From NCBI GenBank assembly GCA_937958735.1, contig CALGNG010000407.1, positions 1-13,616 on the forward strand: a DNA stretch of 13,616 nt. Reading direction: 5' to 3'. This document shows, in pieces, positions 1-6,979 of this stretch (position 1 is its first letter; each line of letters begins with the position of its first letter). The stretch is from an uncultured Aquimarina sp. Lineage in GTDB: Bacteria; Bacteroidota; Bacteroidia; Flavobacteriales; Flavobacteriaceae. The position numbers and the translations under genes are program-made. Below the pieces are notes generated by a model. That model saw nothing but the letters and a program-made list of their open reading frames with translations. It did no database searches and was not told where the DNA came from.

Positions 1-363
1 TTCTTCTTTAGATACATGAAGGAGTTAATAGAACACGGATATGTATACATTGCCGCACCACCACTATATCTAGTAAAAAGAGGCGCTAAAAAGCAATATG
101 CTTGGAACGACGACCAACGTGATATAATTATTAAAGAATTAGGAGATGGATCTAAAATCCAACGCTATAAAGGTCTTGGGGAAATGAATGCGGAGCAACT
201 TTGGGATACTACCATGAATCCAGCAAACAGAACAATGCGCCAAATAACCATAGAATCCATGACCGAAGCCGATCACGTATTTTCTATGCTAATGGGAGAC
301 GAAGTACCTCCACGTAGAGAGTTTATCGAAAAAAATGCTGTTTACGCAAATATAGATGCCTAA
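1..363 (+). CDS. gyrB: DNA gyrase subunit B, C-terminal part (5' end outside window)
   Basis: The reading frame is open from base 1 (FFFRYMKEL...) and ends at TAA 361-363, so this is the last ~120 residues of a longer gene; the ATG at 16 is internal. The hallmark GyrB C-terminal stretch is visible: [19 protein letters not shown], followed by the RTM..I segment and the typical Bacteroidetes tail [14 protein letters not shown]. This part belongs to the TOPRIM/C-terminal region that contacts GyrA and DNA; the ATPase domain lies upstream of the window. GyrB is the ATPase subunit of the type II topoisomerase that introduces negative supercoils. The WDTTM and tail signatures favour GyrB over the ParE paralogue. 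A strong intrinsic terminator follows 27 bp after the stop. Confidence 0.96.
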   Translation, partial: FFFRYMKELIEHGYVYIAAPPLYLVKRGAKKQYAWNDDQRDIIIKELGDGSKIQRYKGLGEMNAEQLWDTTMNPANRTMRQITIESMTEADHVFSMLMGDEVPPRREFIEKNAVYANIDA

Positions 364-390
364 ACACTTTTAAAATTCCATATAAATTAG

Positions 391-416
391 AGGAGCCTTA
401 TCGGGCTCCTTTTTTA
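391..416 (+). terminator. Rho-independent terminator of gyrB
   Basis: AGGAGCC (391-397) pairs perfectly with GGCTCCT (404-410) around a 6-nt loop and runs straight into a T-rich tail (410-415, then ATTTT). It lies just after the gyrB stop and before queE, so it separates the two transcription units. Confidence 0.9.
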
Positions 417-439
417 TTTTAAGCAAATTTAAAATGACG

Positions 440-447
440 TAACTTTG
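440..447 (+). promoter_or_regulatory. Bacteroidetes-type -7 box (TAACTTTG) of queE
   Basis: TAACTTTG matches the Bacteroidetes -7 consensus TAnnTTTG exactly and is followed by C, as is common. No clear TTG -33 box is seen at the usual distance; only a T-rich run (410-420) is there. The box ends 6 nt before the ATG at 454, so transcription would start at or within a few bases of the start codon. Confidence 0.6.
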
Positions 448-453
448 CAAACT

Positions 454-1086
454 ATGACAAAGACGGAGATTAACCAATTGGTTACAGAAGGAAAAATGCT
501 TCCCCTAATGGAAGAATTCTACACCATACAAGGCGAAGGATATCACAAAGGAACAGCCGCTTACTTTGTTAGAATTGGCGGATGCGATGTAGGATGCCAT
601 TGGTGCGATGTAAAAGAAAGCTGGAATGCAGAATTACACCCTCCTACTTTTACAGATAAAATTGTAGAAAACGCCACCAAACACAGTAAAGTGGTTGTCG
701 TAACTGGAGGAGAACCCCTTACTTGGGATATGTCGCAACTTACCGCTGGTTTACAACAAAAAGGAGCCAAAACACATATCGAAACTTCTGGCGCTTACCA
801 ATTATCTGGCACCTGGGATTGGATATGTTTATCTCCAAAAAAAATGAAACTTCCCACTCAAAGTGTTTACGACAAGGCTCACGAACTAAAAATTATTATT
901 TTTAATAAATCCGATTTTAAATTCGCAGAAGAGCAAGCTTCTAAAACCAATAAAAACTGCATTCTATATCTACAGCCAGAATGGAGCAAAAGGGACGAAA
1001 TGATACCTTTAATAGTAGATTATGTAATGCAAAATCCAAAATGGAAAATATCCCTGCAAACACATAAATATCTAAATATCCCTTAA
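454..1086 (+). CDS. queE: 7-carboxy-7-deazaguanine synthase (radical SAM), QueE
   Basis: The 210-aa protein is a QueE-type radical SAM enzyme, which converts 6-carboxytetrahydropterin to 7-carboxy-7-deazaguanine in preQ0/queuosine synthesis. The substrate-binding entry EEFYTIQGEG (residues 20-29) leads into the cluster motif C44-x3-C48-x2-C51 (GGCDVGCHWCDVKESW), which binds the [4Fe-4S] cluster and SAM. VVVTGGEP (about residues 83-90) is the GGE motif of radical SAM proteins. Length and ending (LQTHKYLNIP) are normal for the family. I chose ATG 454, not the in-frame TTG at 445, because the latter lies inside the -7 box. ATG 496 (Met15) is a less likely alternative. No other queuosine gene is adjacent. 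Confidence 0.95.
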   Translation: MTKTEINQLVTEGKMLPLMEEFYTIQGEGYHKGTAAYFVRIGGCDVGCHWCDVKESWNAELHPPTFTDKIVENATKHSKVVVVTGGEPLTWDMSQLTAGLQQKGAKTHIETSGAYQLSGTWDWICLSPKKMKLPTQSVYDKAHELKIIIFNKSDFKFAEEQASKTNKNCILYLQPEWSKRDEMIPLIVDYVMQNPKWKISLQTHKYLNIP

Positions 1087-1452
1087 CAAACTTATTTCTG
1101 AAATTATTAAAAAAACAATAGTATTCGTTACCCCAAATTAATTTAAGAAATAACAAACTCTATCACTAGATAAAAAATTAAAGTTTAAAAAAGAGAAGCT
1201 TGCCACAAAATTTTCTCTAAATAGTAAAAATACAAAAGCCCACACATAAATTAATGTGTGGGCTTTTATTATACCAAATCCACAAGAAAAATAATCCTAA
1301 TTAAAAAACACCACTTTAACCATATTTAACACAAAAAAAACATATTTCAATAAATAAACTACATTAATTGAAGTAATTTATCTACAAAAATTACGACTAC
1401 TTGCACCCGACCACATTTTTGGCAAAGCATTACCAGAACAAAAACAACAAAA
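1087..1452. other. Gene-free spacer queE to HMA/MauE gene
   Basis: This AT-rich spacer has no supported ORF. It contains the 14-bp perfect hairpin at 1234-1267 (listed separately). A weak 6-bp inverted repeat (AGAGAA 1192-1197, TTCTCT 1213-1218) is probably chance. No convincing TAnnTTTG promoter box was found for the next gene. Confidence 0.6.
1234..1270. terminator. Strong bidirectional-looking hairpin terminator
   Basis: AAAAGCCCACACAT (1234-1247) and ATGTGTGGGCTTTT (1254-1267) are perfect 14-bp inverted arms around the loop AAATTA. The right arm ends in a T run, and the left arm starts with an A run, so it could work from either side. It most likely ends the queE transcript, about 150 nt after the stop. 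Confidence 0.8.
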
Positions 1453-2163
1453 ATGACATACACATACACCATCTATGGGATGAGCTCCAAAAACTGCCAT
1501 AACCAAATAGAACAATTTTTATCTAACACAGAAGGCATAATACACGCTAATATAAATCTAGAAAAAGAAAAAGCCTTTATAGAAACCGAACGCGCTATTT
1601 CCTTAGAAAAATTCAAAGCCATTCTACCAAAAAAATACTCTGTTACCCAAAAAGGACAAAAAACAATATTTAAAAAAAATAAATACACCAAACTTAAGCA
1701 GTTAAAACCCTTATTCTTAATATTAAGCTACATTACCATTACGACTATTTTCTTAAACTACAAACAAGGAAACTGGTCTACGAGCATGTTAGATTTTATG
1801 GGACTATTCTTCTTAGTTTTTAGCTTTTTTAAAATAATAGACCTAAAAGGATTTACCAAAAGCTTTAAAATGTACGATCCCTTATCCAAAACACTACCTA
1901 TATATGCTTGGATATATCCATTTGTAGAAATTATCCTAGGCATAATGTTTCTAGTTCGTTTCCAAATCCCCATAGCACTAATTACCACACTTATTATTTT
2001 AGGCATCACTAGCATAGGGGTTACAAAAACATTAATTAACAAAAAATCTATAGAATGTGCTTGTCTAGGAACCACCTTAAAACTTCCTATGACCCAAGCT
2101 ACCCTTATAGAAAACACCATAATGATTGCCATGGCATTAGCTATGCTTCTAAAAAACACCTAA
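1453..2163 (+). CDS. Degenerate HMA domain fused to MauE/DoxX-like membrane protein
   Basis: This 236-aa protein has two parts. Residues 1-70 look like a heavy-metal-associated (MerP/CopZ-like) ferredoxin-type fold: YTIYGMSSKNCHNQIEQFL, with the later VTQKG edge. The metal site GMxCxxC has lost its first Cys (Ser12) and keeps only Cys15. Residues ~85-235 hold about four or five hydrophobic segments (about 85-101, 113-128, 152-168, 171-190, 217-233) as in the MauE/DoxX-like redox-associated membrane family, with a Cys pair C202-x-C204 (ECACLG) between the last two helices. A role in thiol redox chemistry or metal handling at the inner membrane is inferred. It stands alone, with no adjacent thioredoxin-like, metal ATPase or Mer genes. 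The start is ATG 1453; no Shine-Dalgarno is seen. Confidence 0.8.
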   Translation: MTYTYTIYGMSSKNCHNQIEQFLSNTEGIIHANINLEKEKAFIETERAISLEKFKAILPKKYSVTQKGQKTIFKKNKYTKLKQLKPLFLILSYITITTIFLNYKQGNWSTSMLDFMGLFFLVFSFFKIIDLKGFTKSFKMYDPLSKTLPIYAWIYPFVEIILGIMFLVRFQIPIALITTLIILGITSIGVTKTLINKKSIECACLGTTLKLPMTQATLIENTIMIAMALAMLLKNT

Positions 2164-2169
2164 AACCAT

Positions 2170-2250
2170 TTGGGCGTTCGAGCAGGCCATACGTTACATT
2201 TTTTTACTCGTCACTCGTAAAAGTGTTTCCTCTTCCGTCCCTAACACTAA
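2170..2250 (+). other. Structured non-coding element after the HMA/MauE gene
   Basis: Immediately after the stop there is a locally GC-richer block: TGGGCGTTCGAGCAGGCC, then a T-rich stretch, a small hairpin (TTTTAC 2202-2207 with GTAAAA 2217-2222), and CTTCCGTCCCTAACAC. From memory, this order (GGGCGTTC...GGGC/GGCC..TACGCT-like block, T-run, hairpin, TTCC.TCCCTAAC) resembles a short repeat found after genes in many flavobacterial genomes. I cannot verify this here. The function is unknown. A chance ORF through it is not supported. Confidence 0.4.
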
Positions 2251-2317
2251 ACACTAATGCTTATTTTAAAATACCTATAATTTAAAAACAAAAAACCACC
2301 AACACTTCCTGTAAACT

Positions 2318-3166
2318 TTATTTAAAAAATTGCCTGTAAAAAATAGCATCCATCCATCTTGCTGGTATATATTTTACAACTAGAATGGTAAACAACCAAT
2401 TTTTGTTTACCACAAAAGCCAATTTTGTTCTTTTCCTTTCCAATATTTTTAAAATCAATTTAGAAACTACTCGAGCTGGCAATGCGTTTTTTTCTGCCTT
2501 TTTAATAACTCGATTGGATTCCTCCATTAATTTTTCATACTCACTACCTACATACTCTTCATATTTATTAATATTTTTACTCCATAACTTAGACTCTATA
2601 GGCCCTGGTTGTATCGATACCACATCTATATTATACCTATACAACTCCCGTCTGTATATTTCTGCTAAACTTTCCATAGCGTGTTTAGAAACACAATATG
2701 CCCCATTAAAAGGAGTATTAAACACACCAGAAATACTGCTAATCATTATTATTTTTCCTCCAGCAATCTTCTTTTTTTTATCTCCCTTTAATAAAGGTAA
2801 AAAAGCATTAGTAACGTTTCTTACCCCAAACAAATTCACTTCTATCTGATACCTAAATTTTTCGTCTTCCAACAGCTCTATAGGGCCACCAAGCGCAAAT
2901 CCTGCATTATTAATTAACCCCTTTAATCTGCCTCCTTTCACAATTTTCTCTACACTTTTATAGGCTTTTTTTATCGCCTCTAAATTGGTGACATCAAATT
3001 GCAAACAAGTAAAGTTTTCTGGGTATTGGGCCTTTAATCTCTCCACATCCGCCTCTTTACGCACACTACCCAAAACGTAATATCCATTTTTAATAAGCAC
3101 CTCCACTGCATCGTTACCTATACCAGAAGACACCCCTGTAATTAATACATATTTTAATTCTAGCAT
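2318..3166 (-). CDS. Short-chain dehydrogenase/reductase (classical SDR)
   Basis: This 282-aa protein is a classical NAD(P)-dependent SDR with a Rossmann fold. The cofactor motif TGVSSGIG is at residues 10-17, NNAG at 86-89, and the catalytic tetrad is Asn111, Ser144, Tyr157 and Lys161 (Y-x3-K in YCVSK), followed by the PGPIES loop (187-192). Ser13/Ser14 and Arg36 next to the second strand hint at NADP(H), but this is not certain. The C-terminal ~60 residues carry a basic and then hydrophobic tail (FVVNKNWLFTILVVKYIPARW), seen in retinol/steroid-type SDRs, which may bind membranes. Its ATG overlaps the stop of the upstream gene by one base (TAATG), so it is probably translationally coupled. 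It is the last gene of the molybdoenzyme operon. The substrate is unknown. Confidence 0.92.
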   Translation of the reverse strand: MLELKYVLITGVSSGIGNDAVEVLIKNGYYVLGSVRKEADVERLKAQYPENFTCLQFDVTNLEAIKKAYKSVEKIVKGGRLKGLINNAGFALGGPIELLEDEKFRYQIEVNLFGVRNVTNAFLPLLKGDKKKKIAGGKIIMISSISGVFNTPFNGAYCVSKHAMESLAEIYRRELYRYNIDVVSIQPGPIESKLWSKNINKYEEYVGSEYEKLMEESNRVIKKAEKNALPARVVSKLILKILERKRTKLAFVVNKNWLFTILVVKYIPARWMDAIFYRQFFK

Positions 3167-3867
3167 TATATTGTTCTTTTTAAAATTCCAATGTACGAGG
3201 AGCTTAACTTCTCTATAAACACTTTGTACACGGCACTTGCAAACATTTCTAACAATTCAGATTCTAAGTTGGATTCAAAAACAATTACACCATCCATAAG
3301 ACTAGGAATCGGAATCAATTCCTTATTTTTTTCTTGCGTAAACAATTGGGCAATTGTTACCCCTGCATACGTTATCCGTACATTAGCTCTTAGCAAAAAA
3401 TTTATTTCTCTAAAAAAAGAATCCTCTAATACTGGAGCTCTAAAATGATGCACTGCATACTTTAAATTAGCACTCAATACACTATTACTTGCTATCTGCT
3501 TTTTTGTAAAGCCAAAAGAGAATTTTTTAACTGACAATATTCTAAACACACTCACCAACTTAAAGTAAGTACTTTCCATTAATTTTTTAAAATTTTCACC
3601 TCCTGGATAGTGGACAATTAAAATAAAATCCCTCGAAGCCTTATTTTCATCCAAAATTGTTTTAATTACTTCTCCTTTAAAAAAAGCTTTCCCTCCTATT
3701 TTTTTTACACTCCTAGAGGCTAAAAAATTATAAAAATGATACAACCATTCACTTTTTGCAGAAAACCAATTAACCGCATACAAAGAAGCGTTTAAATTAA
3801 CCTTTGCTCTATTGGCTTTTATAAACACATTTGTTCCACTAGTAACTTCGCATTTTATTTTATCCAT
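3166..3867 (-). CDS. Uncharacterised protein, probable tandem DUF1330-like domains
   Basis: This 233-aa protein has no signal peptide or membrane segment. I see an internal duplication: residues ~28-123 (SLYAVNWF ... GGKAFFKG ... FILIVHYP ... ESTYFKLVSVFRI...FGFTKK) and ~135-232 (LKYAVHHF ... ITYAGVTIAQ ... GVIVFES ... ASAVYKVF...IGILKRT). Each half has a strand, a helix with aromatic residues, a GG/AG turn, a hydrophobic strand with an acidic or aromatic residue, then the S-x-Y-K-x helix. This order resembles DUF1330/dimeric alpha-beta barrel proteins, with the two halves making an internal pseudo-dimer. The assignment is by pattern only. It sits 16 bp after the molybdoenzyme gene and overlaps the SDR gene start by one base, so it acts with them. 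The function is unknown. Confidence 0.8.
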   Translation of the reverse strand: MDKIKCEVTSGTNVFIKANRAKVNLNASLYAVNWFSAKSEWLYHFYNFLASRSVKKIGGKAFFKGEVIKTILDENKASRDFILIVHYPGGENFKKLMESTYFKLVSVFRILSVKKFSFGFTKKQIASNSVLSANLKYAVHHFRAPVLEDSFFREINFLLRANVRITYAGVTIAQLFTQEKNKELIPIPSLMDGVIVFESNLESELLEMFASAVYKVFIEKLSSSYIGILKRTI

Positions 3868-3883
3868 ACTTACTTTTCAATAA

Positions 3884-6046
3884 TTATAACACTTCCGAAA
3901 TCTTTACAATTTGCCCAGAAAAAGCAGCATTACCTGTTACCACATCTATGCGATTATGGTCCGTAATATCGTTAACAGATACCCCTGCATTTTCTGGTCT
4001 ATTAGCAATATCCAATAATGTACCCTCCTTCGCATGCCCAAAACCATGGGGAATACTTAACACTTTAGGCATTATACTATCGGTAATTTCTATAGGTATA
4101 ACAATCTTCCCCACCCTAGACAACACGTTAACCAATTGCCCATTGGTTAGCTTTAAATTTTCTGCATCTACAGGGTGCATCATCATCGTACACTTATTCT
4201 TACCTTTCATCAAACCTTCTACATTATGCATCCAAGAGTTATTAGTACGCAAATGCCTTCTACCAATTAACAAAAATTCGTCTCCTAAAAGGTTTTGATA
4301 AGGATGCATCACAAATTGCTTTTTTACTCTTTCTAACCCTTCTAGGAAGATTGAATCGGCAATATTAACACGACCATTCTGGGTTAATAACACCTCTGGA
4401 ATCCTAGGTTGTAATGCCCCTAGAGAAATCCCGTGCTTAGAGCTAACAACTTTTCTTAGACTTAAACCCGAAAACCATCTTGACGGATGACTTAATTTTC
4501 CATAAGGTCCAAAAAGCAAACCTAGATTTAACAATTGCCTTGGGGTTAACCATTGAAATATCCTAGAAGGCTTTCTATCTGCAACTTTAGCAAAACGCTT
4601 TATAAGTCCTTTAGCTATTTGCCAATCGTATAACTGCTCTTTAGGTTTTTTAAATAATGGTTTTGAAAACTTTACATTATTGCTTACTGCTATTAAGTTA
4701 AAAATAAGATCGTAATGATCTATTTCTAAATGAGAAGGTGGTGGTAAAATAATATCGGCATGCCTTGTGGTTTCATTTAAAAAAACATCTATGGACACCA
4801 TGAAATCCAATTTAGGAAGTGCCTCCTCTAATCTCCTAGCATTAGGAGTAGATAATACTGGATTACCTGCATGCGTAATAAAAGCCTTAATTTGTCCTTC
4901 GCCGGCCGTAAACATCTCCTCTGCCATAACCGATACAGGAAATTCTCCCTCGAATTCTGGCAAGCCACTTACACGACTGTACCACCTTGCATGTGCTTTT
5001 TTAAATACCGTAGCACGTTTTATATCAAAAGCTGGCTTTGTAAACATTGCTCCACCAGAGGTATCGAAATGCCCTGTTAAAATATTAATTACACTAGACA
5101 ACCAATTACATAGTCCTCCATGCTCTTGGGTAGACATCCCCATACGCCCATACAAAACAGCTTTTTCCTCCAACGCATACTCTTCGGTAATCCTCTTTAA
5201 TACCTCTTCCGAAACTCCTGTAATATTGGCTACTTTCTCTGGAGTAAATGCTACGGCTATATCTTTTAATTTTTCTAAACCCGTAATATGCGACTTTAAG
5301 TGCTTCAATTTAATCCAATTATATTTTTGGATTAAATGCAACATACCTAACAAAAAATAAACATCGGTACTTGGTTTTATAAAATAATGCTCGTCCACTA
5401 TCTTGCTAGTCTCATTTCTGCGTGGATCAAACTGCACCACCTTTCCCCCTCTTTTCTGGATAGCTAATAAGCGTTTAGAAATCCCTGGAGCACTCATTAA
5501 ACTCCCATTAGAAGCAACAGGATTCGCTCCAAAAATAAGCATATACTGTGTCCTATCTATATCTGGAATAGGTATATTAAGAGGATGCCCAAACATATAA
5601 TACCCCATAAAATGATGTGGTAGTTGATCCATAGACGATGCCGAAAAAGAGTTTTTAGTACGCAACACACGTTTTAATTCTCCCGCCATCATCATTATCC
5701 CAAAATTATGCACTGTTGGATTTCCAAAGTAAAGACCTATAGCATCGTTACCGTATTTTTTTCTAATGCCATTTATTTTTTCACCAACAATATCTAAAGC
5801 TTTAGTCCAACCAATCTCTTCCCATTCTCCATTTTCTTTTTTAAGCAATGGTTTTTTTAATCGATTAGGATCTCCGTGCAGTTTATCTATTAACGCCCCT
5901 TTAGGGCAAATACTACCCTTACTTAAAGGATCGTATTTATCTCCTTTAACTTTTATAACTTTATATCCATCATGGATAATTTCCAGACCACACATCGCTT
6001 CACAAAGATTGCAAACGCGATAATGCTTTTTTAATTCTTTTTCCAT
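3884..6046 (-). CDS. Molybdopterin/[4Fe-4S] oxidoreductase (DMSO reductase superfamily)
   Basis: This 720-aa catalytic subunit belongs to the bis-MGD molybdo/tungsto-enzyme superfamily. The N-terminal [4Fe-4S] site is C12-x2-C15-x3-C19-x27-C47, then KGALIDKLHGDPNRLKKPL, typical of formate-dehydrogenase-like members. The segment FSASSMDQLPHH (133-145) covers the metal-ligand position; aligned by eye on its Pro, Asp140 falls where formate dehydrogenase has Cys/SeCys. FGANPVASNG (172-181) and QFDPRR (205-210) are cofactor-binding loops. The C-terminal MopB-type domain is present (RVNIADSIF..., then VNVLSRVGKI.IPIEITD and IPHGFGHAKEG). There is no Tat signal, so it should act in the cytoplasm. 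No electron-transfer subunit is encoded nearby. It is the first gene of the operon with the DUF1330-like and SDR genes. The substrate cannot be told. Confidence 0.93.
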   Translation of the reverse strand: MEKELKKHYRVCNLCEAMCGLEIIHDGYKVIKVKGDKYDPLSKGSICPKGALIDKLHGDPNRLKKPLLKKENGEWEEIGWTKALDIVGEKINGIRKKYGNDAIGLYFGNPTVHNFGIMMMAGELKRVLRTKNSFSASSMDQLPHHFMGYYMFGHPLNIPIPDIDRTQYMLIFGANPVASNGSLMSAPGISKRLLAIQKRGGKVVQFDPRRNETSKIVDEHYFIKPSTDVYFLLGMLHLIQKYNWIKLKHLKSHITGLEKLKDIAVAFTPEKVANITGVSEEVLKRITEEYALEEKAVLYGRMGMSTQEHGGLCNWLSSVINILTGHFDTSGGAMFTKPAFDIKRATVFKKAHARWYSRVSGLPEFEGEFPVSVMAEEMFTAGEGQIKAFITHAGNPVLSTPNARRLEEALPKLDFMVSIDVFLNETTRHADIILPPPSHLEIDHYDLIFNLIAVSNNVKFSKPLFKKPKEQLYDWQIAKGLIKRFAKVADRKPSRIFQWLTPRQLLNLGLLFGPYGKLSHPSRWFSGLSLRKVVSSKHGISLGALQPRIPEVLLTQNGRVNIADSIFLEGLERVKKQFVMHPYQNLLGDEFLLIGRRHLRTNNSWMHNVEGLMKGKNKCTMMMHPVDAENLKLTNGQLVNVLSRVGKIVIPIEITDSIMPKVLSIPHGFGHAKEGTLLDIANRPENAGVSVNDITDHNRIDVVTGNAAFSGQIVKISEVL

Positions 6047-6100
6047 AAAAGCCTATTAAACATCCCTAAACTATTTATTTACACAAGATACACTATACAA

Positions 6101-6133
6101 ATAAAGCCCTTTGAACAGTTATCCAAAGAGCCT
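6101..6133 (-). terminator. Terminator of the YHS-domain gene (minus strand)
   Basis: The arms 6124-6133 and 6104-6113 form a 10-bp stem with a 10-nt loop when read on the minus strand (AGGCUCUUUG / CAAAGGGCUU). Two positions are G-U pairs in that transcript but would be A-C mismatches on the plus strand, so the hairpin favours minus-strand RNA. A moderate U-rich tail (UUAUUUG) follows. It lies between the YHS gene and the molybdoenzyme gene. Confidence 0.6.
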
Positions 6134-6217
6134 AATTAACACTTATAATATATATTGTTCCTCTTTTTCTAAAAAAAAAGGATCTAGAACAACCAAATTT
6201 ATAAATTATAATAGCTA

Positions 6218-6667
6218 CTATTTAAACTTAATCTTAGACCAATTTGCATCGGCCTTTGGTTTTAAAGAATTAGGATCTTCAGCCAACCACTTTTTAAGGT
6301 TATTAATTCCCCAAGAATTATAAAACAAAAACAATTTCCCATCTCTTATCTCATAAGTTTCTGGATCAGAATCTGCTTTTTTATTTGCTGTAGCCATTGC
6401 ATAGGCACAATACCCGCCATATTGAGGCACATATTTTTTAGGGGCACTTTTAAACTTTGCTAAATTCTGTGCAGAAGCAAATCTAAATTTTACCCCATCA
6501 AAAATAGCTACATATTTACTACTCCCTTCTACTGCTTTTTTGTTAAAATATTCTGTAACATCGTATCCTTCTACCACATACCCACCATCCACATAATAAT
6601 CTATTTGTTGTGCATTTGCGATAAAAGCCGAAAATGTAATTAACAATAAAAAGAATAATTTTTTCAT
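6218..6667 (-). CDS. Secreted YHS-domain protein
   Basis: This 149-aa protein starts with a clear Sec signal peptide (MKKLFFLLLITFSAFIANAQ, cleavage likely after Ala19). The mature part is a YHS domain: YVVEGYDVTEYF, a basic KYVAIFDGVKFRFAS stretch, then ENL-like AQNLAKFKSAPKKYVPQYGGYCAYAMA and the end FYNSWG...KWL. The GGYCAYAMA block, holding the single mature Cys, is the family hallmark. YHS domains are linked with metal (copper/iron) handling in some proteins, but for this secreted single-domain form the role is not established. I chose Met at 6667 because the in-frame ATG at 6691 would put eight extra residues in front of the signal peptide. It is monocistronic, with its own terminator downstream. 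Confidence 0.9.
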   Translation of the reverse strand: MKKLFFLLLITFSAFIANAQQIDYYVDGGYVVEGYDVTEYFNKKAVEGSSKYVAIFDGVKFRFASAQNLAKFKSAPKKYVPQYGGYCAYAMATANKKADSDPETYEIRDGKLFLFYNSWGINNLKKWLAEDPNSLKPKADANWSKIKFK

Positions 6668-6979
6668 ACTTGTTTTTTTAGTTATATACAATTTCGTCTA
6701 GCAAAAAATCAATTACTTACTACACATCATAAATTAATATAATCCTAAATAAAACAACCATCCTGTTACACTAATGCTACTTTTAAACTCTTTTGTATAA
6801 TAAAAACAGAGCCATACTCATCCTAAAAGTAAGCAACACAAACTATTAGCCTATACATTACCTTACTTTTACCCAAACAAACTCTTTTTAAACTTTAATT
6901 AATTCTTAACAAGAACATAAAAGTTTATTTTTAAGAGTAATTACCGCTACTTTTAATATCAAAAAAAATAACGCATAAT
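6668..6979. promoter_or_regulatory. Divergent intergenic region with repeated TACTTTTA motifs
   Basis: This 312-bp region separates the divergent YHS and ene-reductase genes. It holds four copies of a TACTTTTA core: 6778-6785 (+), 6824-6831 (-), 6864-6871 (+) and 6948-6955 (+). Two of them form a perfect 10-bp inverted repeat (TAAAAGTAAG 6824-6833, CTTACTTTTA 6862-6871). GCTACTTTTAA occurs twice (6776-6786, 6946-6956), as does AAACTCTTTT (6785-6794, 6879-6888). TACTTTTA differs by one base from the -7 consensus TAnnTTTG, and the copy at 6948 is well placed to drive the ene-reductase gene, with a TTTA 20 bp upstream. These could be promoters or operator half-sites; the AT-rich background makes this tentative. 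Confidence 0.35.

Noticed and set aside
445..453. TTG start of queE giving three extra residues
   Set aside because: It lies inside the TAACTTTG promoter box; ATG 454 fits family length and ends.
1192..1218. AGAGAA/TTCTCT inverted repeat as a terminator
   Set aside because: The stem is only 6 bp with a 15-nt loop and no T run; expected by chance in AT-rich DNA.
2055..2285. 76-codon frame overlapping the end of the HMA/MauE gene
   Set aside because: It runs out of frame across the gene end and the non-coding element, with no recognisable features.
2385..2849. 154-codon plus-strand frame
   Set aside because: It is antisense to the SDR gene, whose catalytic motifs are complete.
4767..5360. 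197-codon plus-strand frame
   Set aside because: It is antisense to the well-supported molybdoenzyme gene and shows no domain of its own.
6668..6691. Upstream ATG start for the YHS protein
   Set aside because: It would put MYITKKTS before a clear MKK-type signal peptide; Met at 6667 is the natural start.
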